From Pseudomonadales bacterium (GTDB lineage: Bacteria; Pseudomonadota; Gammaproteobacteria; Pseudomonadales; UBA5518), in contig JAJVIG010000002.1 in assembly GCA_022072145.1 (NCBI GenBank), positions 186,448-250,447 of the forward strand: DNA of 64,000 nucleotides, given 5' to 3'. This document shows positions 17,202 through 26,300 of this stretch, piece after piece (positions within the stretch are counted from its first letter, which is position 1; every line of letters begins with the position of its first letter). The notes below the pieces were generated by a model. The model was not told the origin of the DNA. It ran no database searches and was given only the letters and a program-made list of their open reading frames with translations. The translations under genes were made by a program, and so were the position numbers.

Positions 17202-19301
17202 ATGCACACGGTCGACACCATCTGTCCGTTCTGCGGTGTGGGCTGCGGGCTGCGCCTGCACGTCGGGTCGGGCCGCGTCGATTCGGTGGCGCCCGTGCCG
17301 GGACACCCGGTCAGCGACGGGCGGCTGTGCGCCAAGGGCTGGAACGCCGCGTTCGCGGTCGAGCCGCAGGACCGCATCCGCCGCCCGCTGTTGCGCGCGG
17401 GGCGAGGCTGGCGCGAGGCGGACTGGGACGAGGCGCTGGAGCGTGTCGCACGCGCATTCGAAGTCGCGCTCGACGAGCGTGGACCGGGCGGCGTCGGCGT
17501 GATCAGTTGCGCCCGCGCGACCAACGAGGACAACTACGCGGCGCAGAAATTCGCCCGTGCGGTGCTGGGCACGCACAATGTCGATCATTGTGCGCGCATC
17601 TGCCATTCGCCATCGGTCGCGGGCCTGCGCCAGACGCTGGGCTCGGGCGCGATGAGCAACAGCATGGCGGACGTGGAGCAGGCGGACCTGATCGTGGTCT
17701 GGGGCGCCGATCCCACCGAGAACCACTCGGTGTTCGGCGGCCGGATCCTGCGCGCGAAGGCCCGCGGTGCGCGGCTGGTCGTGGTCGATCCGCGCACCAC
17801 GCGGCTCGCGCGCGTGGCGGACCTGCACCTGCAGTTGCGCCTCGGCAGCAACATTACGCTGGTGAACGCGGTCCTGCACTGCCTGTTCGCGCTCGGCCTG
17901 GAAGACCGCGCGTATCTGGAGGCGCGTGTCGACGGGCTGGAGGAACTGCGCCGGCACGTCGCGGGGACCACGCCGGAGTCGGTCGCCGCGATCACCGGTG
18001 TAACGGCGGAGCAGGTCGAGCGCTTTGCGTGCATGTACGCCGGCGCGCGCCGCGCGTTCCTGTGCTACGGCATGGGGATCACGCAGTACGCGCACGGCAC
18101 GGCCAACGTGATCGCGCTCTCCAACCTCGCGCTGGTCTGCGGCCACGTCGGCCAGTCCGGTGCCGGGATCAATCCGCTGCGCGGGCAGAACAACGTGCAG
18201 GGCGCCTGCGACATGGGCTGCCTGCCGAACGTGTATCCAGGCTACCAGGCGGTGGACGACGAGGCGGTGCGCCGCACCTTCGCCGCGGCGTGGGGCCGCG
18301 AGCAGGGCGCGGTCGCCGGGCTGACCTCGCTGCAGATGACGACCGCGGCGCGCGAGGGCGGCTTCGGCGCGCTGATGATCCTCGGCGAGGACCCGGTCGT
18401 GACCGATCCCGACCAGACGCACGTGCGGCGCGCGCTCGAGGCGCTCGATTTCCTGGTGGTCGTCGAGCTGACGATGACCGAGACCGCGAAGCTGGCCGAC
18501 GTCGTGCTGCCGGCGGCGGCGTTCAGCGAGAAGGACGGCACGTTCACCAACTGCGAGCGGCGCGTGCAGCGCGTGCGCAAGGCGGTGGATCCGCCGGGGG
18601 ACGCGATCGAGGACTGGCGCATGCTGGGCCGGCTTGCCGCGCGCATGGGCTACGAAGGCATGGGCTGGCGCGACGCGGGCGCGATCTTCGACGAGATGGC
18701 GTCGCTGGCGCCGCCGTTCTCGGCGATGTCGTGGGCACGGCTGGAGCGCGGCGCGGGCTTGCAGTGGCCCTGCGACGCCGGCCATCCGGACGGGCTGGCG
18801 GTGTTGCACCAGCAGCATTTTCCTACCGCCAGCGGCCGTGCGCGGCTGATCCCGGTCGCCCATACCGGTCCGGTCGAGGTGCCCGACCGGGAATTCCCGC
18901 TCGCGTTCACCACCCACCGGCTGCACTACCACTACGGCTGCGGCTCGATGAGCCGCAAGTCGCCGTTGCTCGAACGCGAGACGCCCGACGGCGTGCTGTT
19001 CATGAATCCGCGTGACGTGGCGGCGGCCGGGCTGCACGACCATGCACCGGTCGGCGTCAGGTCGCGGCGCGGTTACCTCGAGACGCGCGTGATCGCCAGC
19101 GAGGAGATGCCCGAGGGTCTGGCGACCATGCCCTACCATTTCCGTGAGGCACCGTCGAATCGCCTGACCAACGACGCGCAGGACCCGGTCACGCGCATGC
19201 CCGAGCTCAAGGCCTGCGCGGTGCGTGTGCAGGCGCTGGACCACCCGCCGCGCACGATCGACCGCATCGACGCCGACGAAGGCGACGGGGGCGGCGCATG
19301 A
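17202..19301 (+). CDS. Formate dehydrogenase catalytic subunit (molybdopterin bis-MGD family, Cys type)
   Basis: A 699-residue, signal-less molybdoenzyme close in length to E. coli FdhF (715). C8-x2-C11-x3-C15-x27-C43 binds a [4Fe-4S] cluster. NVDHCARICHSPSVAGL places C134-H135 where FdhF has selenocysteine-His, so this is a Cys-type formate dehydrogenase. Further family motifs are VVWGADPTENHSVFG, GINPLRGQNNVQGACDMG and the C-terminal RLTNDAQDP. No long N-terminal ferredoxin extension is present. It overlaps the next gene as ATGA. With the two following genes it probably forms a soluble formate-oxidising complex; the electron acceptor is inferred below. Confidence 0.88.
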   Translation: MHTVDTICPFCGVGCGLRLHVGSGRVDSVAPVPGHPVSDGRLCAKGWNAAFAVEPQDRIRRPLLRAGRGWREADWDEALERVARAFEVALDERGPGGVGVISCARATNEDNYAAQKFARAVLGTHNVDHCARICHSPSVAGLRQTLGSGAMSNSMADVEQADLIVVWGADPTENHSVFGGRILRAKARGARLVVVDPRTTRLARVADLHLQLRLGSNITLVNAVLHCLFALGLEDRAYLEARVDGLEELRRHVAGTTPESVAAITGVTAEQVERFACMYAGARRAFLCYGMGITQYAHGTANVIALSNLALVCGHVGQSGAGINPLRGQNNVQGACDMGCLPNVYPGYQAVDDEAVRRTFAAAWGREQGAVAGLTSLQMTTAAREGGFGALMILGEDPVVTDPDQTHVRRALEALDFLVVVELTMTETAKLADVVLPAAAFSEKDGTFTNCERRVQRVRKAVDPPGDAIEDWRMLGRLAARMGYEGMGWRDAGAIFDEMASLAPPFSAMSWARLERGAGLQWPCDAGHPDGLAVLHQQHFPTASGRARLIPVAHTGPVEVPDREFPLAFTTHRLHYHYGCGSMSRKSPLLERETPDGVLFMNPRDVAAAGLHDHAPVGVRSRRGYLETRVIASEEMPEGLATMPYHFREAPSNRLTNDAQDPVTRMPELKACAVRVQALDHPPRTIDRIDADEGDGGGA

Positions 19302-20311
19302 CGGCGGCCTGGCTGGTCGAGGATATCGATGCATTGCGCGTGCACCTGGCGGCGGGGCGCGAGTTCCACGAAGTCGTCGCCGACGACGGTGCACCACCCG
19401 CGTGGACGCGCACCGCGCCGGCCGAGCGGCGCTTCGGCGGACCGGTGGGGCTGCCCCAGGAAGGTCTGAAGGACCGCTTCTTCGCCGCGCGCGAGAACCT
19501 GTTCGTGTTCGACGGCGAGGTCTTCCGCGAAACGCTGCCCGGCGTGGCGCCGCGCGTGTTCTTCGGCGTGGCGGCCTGCGATGCCGGCGCGCTCGCGGTG
19601 CACGACCGCTTCTTCGCGGCCGATCCGTACTACCGCGCGCGCCGCGACACGGCGCTGATCGTCGGCATCGACTGCGTGACGCCGTGCACCGGCGGCTTCT
19701 GCGAGGTGGTCGATGCGGGTCCCTTCGTGCGCCCGCGTGGCGTCGACCTGATCCTGCATCCGCGTGCGGACGGCCGCTGGCTGCTGCTCGCGCCGGACGA
19801 ACGCGGCGAGCGCGCCGTGAGCGGATTGCGGCTGCCGGTGGCCGATGCGGCCCTGCCCGCACGGCGGCGCGCGCGCGAGGCCGAGGTCGTGGCGGCGTTC
19901 GAGGACCGGGCATGGATGCGGCCCGCGATCGCGCGCATCGACGCCAACGCGGTCGAGCGCACGCTGTGGGAAAGCATGGCGCTGCAGTGCCTGGCCTGCT
20001 CGGGCTGCGTCAGCCTGTGTCCCACCTGCTCGTGCTACGCGACGCGCGACCTGCCGGAGGCCGACGGCGGCGTTCTGCGCGAGCGTTTCTGGGACGCCTG
20101 TCTGTACGAGGGGTTCCAGCGCGAGGCGAGCGGACACCACCCGGCGGCCACGCCGGGGACGCGTCTGCACCGCTACTGGACGCACAAGTTCGCGCGCGCC
20201 TTCACGGATGAGCTCGGGCGCATCGGTTGTGTGGGGTGCGGGCGCTGCGATCGCGTGTGTCCCGGCGTGATCGGCGCCGCCGATGTGTTGCGGAGGATCG
20301 CCAATGGCTAG
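19298..20311 (+). CDS. Iron-sulfur subunit resembling sulfhydrogenase beta (HydB-like)
   Basis: A 337-residue protein. The N-terminal two thirds resemble the HydB/anaerobic sulfite reductase A fold (VFFGVAACDAGALAVHDRFF; IVGIDCVTPCTGGFCEVV). Near residues 228-243 is CLACSGCVSLCPTCSC and near the C-terminus CVGCGRCDRVCPG, two ferredoxin-type cluster motifs. In sulfhydrogenases this subunit passes electrons between the catalytic and flavin subunits. Here it follows a formate dehydrogenase and overlaps a HydG-like flavoprotein by eight bases, so it is best read as the electron-transfer subunit of that complex. Confidence 0.82.
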   Translation: MTAAWLVEDIDALRVHLAAGREFHEVVADDGAPPAWTRTAPAERRFGGPVGLPQEGLKDRFFAARENLFVFDGEVFRETLPGVAPRVFFGVAACDAGALAVHDRFFAADPYYRARRDTALIVGIDCVTPCTGGFCEVVDAGPFVRPRGVDLILHPRADGRWLLLAPDERGERAVSGLRLPVADAALPARRRAREAEVVAAFEDRAWMRPAIARIDANAVERTLWESMALQCLACSGCVSLCPTCSCYATRDLPEADGGVLRERFWDACLYEGFQREASGHHPAATPGTRLHRYWTHKFARAFTDELGRIGCVGCGRCDRVCPGVIGAADVLRRIANG

Positions 20312-21173
20312 CCTGACTCCCGCCGCCGCGACCATCGAGGGGGTTGCCGACGACAGCGCGCAGGCCAGGCGCTTCGTCCTGCGGCTGCAGCGGCCGGATC
20401 CGGCGTGGCAGCACGCGCGGCCCGGGCAGTTCTTCATGCTCAGCGTACCCGGCGCCGGCGAGGCCGCGTTCACGTTCCTGGAACTGCCCGATGCCGAGGG
20501 CCGTTTCGGTGCGCTGGTGCGCGCGACCGGAGTGCTGACGCGGGCGCTGTTCGCGCTCGGTACCGGCCGGGTGGTCGGGGTGCGTGGCCCCTTCGGTTCG
20601 CCCTGGCCCGGCGTGCCGGCCGGCGCGCGGCTGCTCGTGATCGCCGGTGGCTGCGGTCTTGCGCCGCTGGGCGCACTGCTGCGGTACCGCGCCGGGAACG
20701 CGGCGGATGCGACCGCGCTGGTCTACGCCGCGCGCGACGAATCGCATGCGATGCTCGGGGCCGAACGCGCGCGCTGGCGTGGTGCGGGCATGGCGATCGA
20801 CGAGCTGCGCGACGACGGCGAGACGCGCCCACAGGTGCTGCGCCAGCACCTGTGCGAGCGCATCGATGCGACGCTGGCGCGCGCAGGCGTGCTGCCGGAG
20901 GCGGCCTGCATCGCTGGTCCGGAGGCCATGATGCGCGCGGCGGCGGCCCACCTGGTCGAGCGTGGCGTGCCGGCGCTGCAGGTATTCCTGTCGATCGAAC
21001 GGCGCATGCACTGCGCGGTGGGGAACTGCGGGCACTGTTATGTGGCGCACAGCTACGCCTGCCGCGAAGGCCCGACCTATGCGTACGCGCGCCTGCTCGA
21101 ACTCGACGCGGCCGCGCTCACCGGTCGATGCGGCGACGTCCCGGCGCCCTGGCTGGGGTGTGCCGGCGCCTGA
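20304..21173 (+). CDS. FAD/NAD(P)-binding diaphorase resembling sulfhydrogenase gamma (HydG/PyrK-like)
   Basis: A 289-residue ferredoxin-reductase-like protein: an N-terminal FAD barrel (ARPGQFFMLSVPGAGEAAF), a GVRGPFGSPWP loop, the nucleotide-binding segment LLVIAGGCGLAPLGALL, and a C-terminal 2Fe-2S motif ERRMHCAVGNCGHC with further Cys in SYACREGP, as in HydG and PyrK-type subunits. It would exchange electrons between the iron-sulfur subunit and NAD(P). CGGAGG precedes the ATG by about seven bases, inside the upstream gene. The three genes 17202-21173 form a tight overlapping set. Confidence 0.84.
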   Translation: MASLTPAAATIEGVADDSAQARRFVLRLQRPDPAWQHARPGQFFMLSVPGAGEAAFTFLELPDAEGRFGALVRATGVLTRALFALGTGRVVGVRGPFGSPWPGVPAGARLLVIAGGCGLAPLGALLRYRAGNAADATALVYAARDESHAMLGAERARWRGAGMAIDELRDDGETRPQVLRQHLCERIDATLARAGVLPEAACIAGPEAMMRAAAAHLVERGVPALQVFLSIERRMHCAVGNCGHCYVAHSYACREGPTYAYARLLELDAAALTGRCGDVPAPWLGCAGA

Positions 21174-21189
21174 TCGCGGTCGGTCCGGC

Positions 21190-23085
21190 TCAGAGTTCGA
21201 CCTGCGTTCCCAGTTCGACGACGCGGTTAGGCGGTATCTTGAAGTACGCCGTGGCCGCTTCGGCGTTGCGGAACATGAACGAGAACAGGTACTGGCGCCA
21301 GCGCGGCATGCGCGCCACCCGCGTGCGGCGCACGATGGTCTCGCGCCCGAGGAAGAACGAGGTCTCCATCGGTTCGTAGCGCAAGCCGTGCGTGGCGCAT
21401 TTCTCCAGTGCCGCCGGGATGTTCGGTTCGTCCTTGAAGCCGTAGCGCACCAGCACCTGGAAGAAGCCCTCGGGCAGGGCGACGACCGTGACGCGTTCGA
21501 CATCGGCGACGTACGGCACGTCCTCGACGCGCACGTTCAGCAGCACGACGTGCTCGTGCAGGACCTTGTTGTGCAGCAGGTTGTGCAGCATCGCGCGCGG
21601 CACACCGTCGGGATTCGTGGTCATGAAGATTCCGGTTCCCTGGACGCGGTGCGGCCCGCCGTACGAGAGGCTGGTGATGAACGCGTCCAGCGGCATCGAG
21701 TCCTGCTCGAGCTTGTCGTAGAGCAGCGCGCGTCCCCGTTTCCAGGTTGAGAGCAGCGTGAAGATCGCGGCGCCTAGCACCAGCGGGAACCAGCCGCCGT
21801 CGAGCACCTTGACCGCGTTGGCGGCGAAGAACGCGAAATCGACCGTGACGAAGAACGCCAGGAACAGCACCGCGAGCCACCACGACCAGCCCCACAGTGC
21901 GCGCACGACCACGAAGGCGAGCAGGGTGTCGATCATCATCGTCATCGTGACTGCGATGCCGTAGGCCGAGGCGAGGTTCGACGAGCTGCGGAACATCAGC
22001 ACCAGCAGCACCACCGCGATCAGCAGCAGCCAGTTGATGTTCGGGATGTAGATCTGGCCCTTCTCGAGCGCCGAGGTGTAGAGGATGCGGATGCGAGGAG
22101 CGTAGCCGAGCTGGATCGCCTGGCTGGTCAGCGAGAAGGCACCGGAGATCACCGCCTGCGAGGCGATGATCGTCGCCACCGTCGCGAGCGCGACCAGCGG
22201 GTAGATCAGCGACGACGGGACCGACATGAAGAACGGGTTGCGGATCGCCTCGGGCGAGGCGAGGATCAGCGCGCCCTGGCCGAGGTAGTTCAGGTACAGC
22301 GCCGGGAAAACGAAGTAAAGCCAGGCGCGCTTGATCGGCTGCCGTCCGAAATGCCCCATGTCCGCGTACAGCGCCTCACCGCCGGTGATGGCCAGCACCA
22401 CGGCACCCAGCGCAAGAAATCCCATCAGCGGGCTGGCGCCCAGGAAGTGCAGTGCGTACCACGGGTTGACCGCGGCCAGCACGCCGGGGTGACCGGCGAT
22501 GTTCCACACGCCGAGTGCGGCCAGCGTCGCGAACCAGAACAGCATGACCGGACCGAACAGCGCCGCCACGCTGGCGGTGCCGCGCCGCTGGAACATGAAC
22601 AGCGCGACCAGGATGCCGATCGCGATCGGCACCACGTAGGGCTTGAACGCCGGCGTCGCGACTTCCAGTCCTTCGACCGCGGACAGCACCGACAGCGCCG
22701 GTGTGATCGCCGCGTCGCCGTAGAACAGCGCGGCACCGAAGATGCCGAGCAGCGACAGCGTGGCGAGTGCGCGCGGGTGCATGTTCTCCACGCGCAGCGC
22801 GAGCGAGGTCAGCGCCATGATGCCGCCCTCGCCCTTGTTGTCCGCGCGCATGATGAACATCACATACTTCAGCGAGACCGTGATCGTCATCGCCCAGAAC
22901 ACCAGCGAGAGGATCCCCAACACGTTGTCCGGCGTCACCGGCGCCGGGTGGTGCGGGTTCGCGAAGACTTCCTTCATCGTGTACAGCGGGCTGGTACCGA
23001 TATCGCCGTAGACCACGCCCATCGCGGCCACCGACATCGCGGCAAGTCCCTTACGCCGCTCGTCGCGGTCTGCTTCCTCTGCCAT
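21190..23085 (-). CDS. kup: Low-affinity potassium uptake protein Kup
   Basis: A K+/H+ symporter of the KUP/HAK/KT family, 631 residues from the chosen start (E. coli Kup has 622). The signature GVVYGDIGTSPLYTMKEVF follows a short cytosolic lead, and about twelve hydrophobic segments span residues 20-460 before a soluble C-terminal domain (EQDSMPLDAFITSLSYGG; VRYGFKDEPNIPAALEKCA). An in-frame ATG at 23133 would add 16 residues of low similarity, so 23085 is preferred; GGGGAA lies about nine bases before it. It converges on the flavin subunit gene with a 16-base gap and is divergent from the RTX gene. Confidence 0.92.
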   Translation of the reverse strand: MAEEADRDERRKGLAAMSVAAMGVVYGDIGTSPLYTMKEVFANPHHPAPVTPDNVLGILSLVFWAMTITVSLKYVMFIMRADNKGEGGIMALTSLALRVENMHPRALATLSLLGIFGAALFYGDAAITPALSVLSAVEGLEVATPAFKPYVVPIAIGILVALFMFQRRGTASVAALFGPVMLFWFATLAALGVWNIAGHPGVLAAVNPWYALHFLGASPLMGFLALGAVVLAITGGEALYADMGHFGRQPIKRAWLYFVFPALYLNYLGQGALILASPEAIRNPFFMSVPSSLIYPLVALATVATIIASQAVISGAFSLTSQAIQLGYAPRIRILYTSALEKGQIYIPNINWLLLIAVVLLVLMFRSSSNLASAYGIAVTMTMMIDTLLAFVVVRALWGWSWWLAVLFLAFFVTVDFAFFAANAVKVLDGGWFPLVLGAAIFTLLSTWKRGRALLYDKLEQDSMPLDAFITSLSYGGPHRVQGTGIFMTTNPDGVPRAMLHNLLHNKVLHEHVVLLNVRVEDVPYVADVERVTVVALPEGFFQVLVRYGFKDEPNIPAALEKCATHGLRYEPMETSFFLGRETIVRRTRVARMPRWRQYLFSFMFRNAEAATAYFKIPPNRVVELGTQVEL

Positions 23086-23377
23086 TCCCTCGTTCCCCGC
23101 TGATCCACGTACACCGCCATGGTGCGGCGGCACATTCTAGCCGCATGCGAACGTGTCGCGAGACATCGAGCTGCCATCGAGGGGGCATGACCGCCGTGTG
23201 TCGATAAATTTTACAGTTGCCTTCGGCAATTCTCGTGACCAGCAACGGCTCGTACATCTAAGCCGATGAAATTGAAGTTCCTGCCTTGAGTCCGCACGAT
23301 TCTTGCTTGTTTTCACCAAAGACATCGGTCCGCACGAATCGGCGTGCGGCGCAACAGGACACTCGGGAGTACCTTTC
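23086..23377. other. Divergent intergenic region kup / RTX gene
   Basis: This 292-base stretch is less GC-rich than its surroundings and must hold the start signals of both flanking genes. It contains a small perfect hairpin TTGCC-TTC-GGCAA at 23217-23229 and two near-copies of TCCGCACGA(A/T)TC, around 23290 and 23331. No clear sigma-70 pair was found on either strand. No small coding frame with a ribosome-binding site was convincing. Confidence 0.4.
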
Positions 23378-26300
23378 ATGGCCAATATCTACGGTGACGC
23401 AGGCAACAACTCGCTGCCCGGCACCAGTTCCGCCGACTACATCGTTGGTTATGCGGGCAACGACACCCTCGACGGTCTGGAGGGCAACGATTATCTGGAC
23501 GGCGGCACGGGCAACGACGTGCTGCTGGGCGGTCTGGGCAACGATACGCTGGACGCCGGTACCGGGGCCGACTCGGTCAGCGGCGGCGATGGCGACGACG
23601 ACGTCTACGTCACGGTCGACAACGTCGGCGTCGAGGGCGGTGCCGGCTACGACCAGCTGTTCTATGCGGCCAATGCGGTCGATCTGGTGATCGATCTGGC
23701 GGCGATCGGTTTCGAGTGGGTGCGCACCGGCGCAGGCAATGACACCATCGACGGCTCGGGTGTCGCCGTGGGTGTGCACATCGAGTCCCAGGACGGCAAC
23801 GACAGCCTGCTGGGCAGCGCGTCCAACGACTACCTCGCCGCCGGTGACGGCAGCAACACGGCTATCGGCGGGCTCGGCAACGATTCGGCATACGGGGGCG
23901 ACGGCGCGGATGTGCTCGACGGCGGTGACGGCACAGACAATCTGTACGGTTACGCCGGCAACGACAGCCTGAACGGTGGCGCCGCCAACGACTACCTCGA
24001 CGCCGGCAGCGGTGACGACACTCTCGACGGGGGGGACGGCAACGACTACCTGATCGGTGGCACCGGTAGCGATGGTCTGACCGGCGGCGCCGGCAACGAC
24101 ACACTGGACGGCAATTACGGCAGCGACACCTTCGATGCCGGCGACGGCGACGACGACGTCTACGTCAGCGACGAGTACGTGTCGGTGCAGGGCGGTGCCG
24201 GCTACGACCAACTGTTCATCTACTACCGCGAATCGGACCGCGATATCGCGCTGAACCTTGCCGACACCGGCTTCGAATGGGTACGCAGCGAAGCCGGCAA
24301 CGACACCCTCGACGGTTCAGGCAAGACCGAGGCGTTGTACCTCGAGACGAAGGCGGGCGCCGACAGCGTGCTCGGCGGCAGCGGCAATGACACGATCTAC
24401 GCCGGCGGTGGCGACAACGTGCTGGTCGGCAACGACGGCAACGACGCGCTGTACGGCGGCAACGGCAGCGAAACGATCAGCGGCGGGCTCGGCAACGACT
24501 ACATCGTCGCCTACGCCGGTGCGAACAGCATCAGCGGCGGCGACGGCACCGACAACATCAGCACGGCCGGCATCTGGGACGACACGATCACCGGGGGGGA
24601 TGGCAACGACACCATCGACGCCGTCGGCGGTGCCGATGTGATCGATGCCGGCACCGGCAACGACATCGTGACGGTCGATGGCAACGTGGTCCTCGCCTCG
24701 TTGCAGGGCGGAGAGGGAAGCGACCGGCTGTACGTGAACGGCATTCTGGGCATCACGCTGGACCTGAGCGCGAGCGGCTTCGAGGACGTGCGCGCCAGCG
24801 ACGGCGCCGACAGCCTGAACGGTGCCGCGCATATCGTGGCGCTGTATGTCGAAGGCAATCTCGGCGACGACACGCTGATCGGTGGCAGCGCCGACGATCG
24901 CCTGTACGGAGAAGGCGGCAGTGCCAGCCTGGCGGGCAACGCCGGCAACGACTCGCTGTACGGTGGCGAGGGCGACGACACGATCGACGGCGGCCTCGGC
25001 AACGACTACATCCTCGGCTATGCCGGTAGCAACTCGATCGGAGGCGGCGACGGCGCCGACAGCATCACCACCCAGACCGAGGCGGATACGATCAGCGGCG
25101 GCGACGGCAACGACACCATCGATGCCGGCGGTGGGTCCGACGTCGTCGATGCCGGCGCCGGCAACGATACCGTGACCATCGACGGTGATGCCGTGCTCGC
25201 CCCGCTGCAGGGGGGCATCGGCAGCGACCGGCTGTACGTGAACGGCATCAAGGGTGTCGTGATCGACATGGCCGCGCGTGGCTTCGAGGACGTGCGCGGC
25301 AGCGAGGGTGCGGACAGCATCGATGGGTCTGGGCTGGCTTTGGCTCTGTATATCGAGGGCAACGGCGGCAACGACACCGTGATCGGCGGCAGCGAGAACG
25401 ACCGCATCTACGGCGAGGGCGGCTCCAACAGCATCGCCGGGAACAACGGTGACGACAGTCTCTACGGCAGCGATCTGCGTGACACCTTGCTCGGCGGCCT
25501 GGGCAACGACACGCTCTACGCCTATGCCGGCGCCAACAGCGTCGATGGCGGTGACGGCAACGACTACATCGTCGCCGAGATCGGCAACGACACCCTCATC
25601 GGCGGTGCCGGCAATGACACGATCCAGGCCGGCAGCGGCGCGGATCGTGTCGAATCCGGCGACGGCAACGACGAGATCTACGTCACTGGCGACGTGCTGA
25701 TCGGCGTGCTGCAGGCCGGCAGCGGAACCGACCGGCTGTGGGTGGCCGGCAACAAGGGCGTGGTGATCAACCTGCTGAACAAGGGCATCGAGGATCTGCG
25801 CGGCAGCGACGGCGCCGACAACGTGAACGGCTCCGGGCAGGTGGTCGCGCTGTACGTCGAGGGCAACCTCGGCAACGACACCTTGACCGGCGGCAGCGCC
25901 GACGACCGCCTCTACGGCGAAGGCGGCTCGAACAGCGTCACCGGCAACAACGGCAACGATACGCTGGGCGGCGGCGAGGGTGCCGATACGCTGAACGGCG
26001 GCATCGGCAACGACAATCTATCGTCCTATGAGGGCGCCGACAGCCTGAACGGCGGCGAGGGCAACGACACCATCGATGCCGGCGAGGAGGCCGACACCGT
26101 GGCTGCCGGTGACGGGGCCGACGTGGTGTACGGTGACAATGGCAACGACACGATCAATGGCGATATCGGCAACGACAGCCTCTACGGGGGCGGCAACGCC
26201 GACCGCCTGCTCGGCGGCGACGGCGACGACCGGCTCGAGGGTGAGACCGGCAACGACTTCATCCAGGGCGGTACCGGTATCGACACCATGTTGGGCGGCT

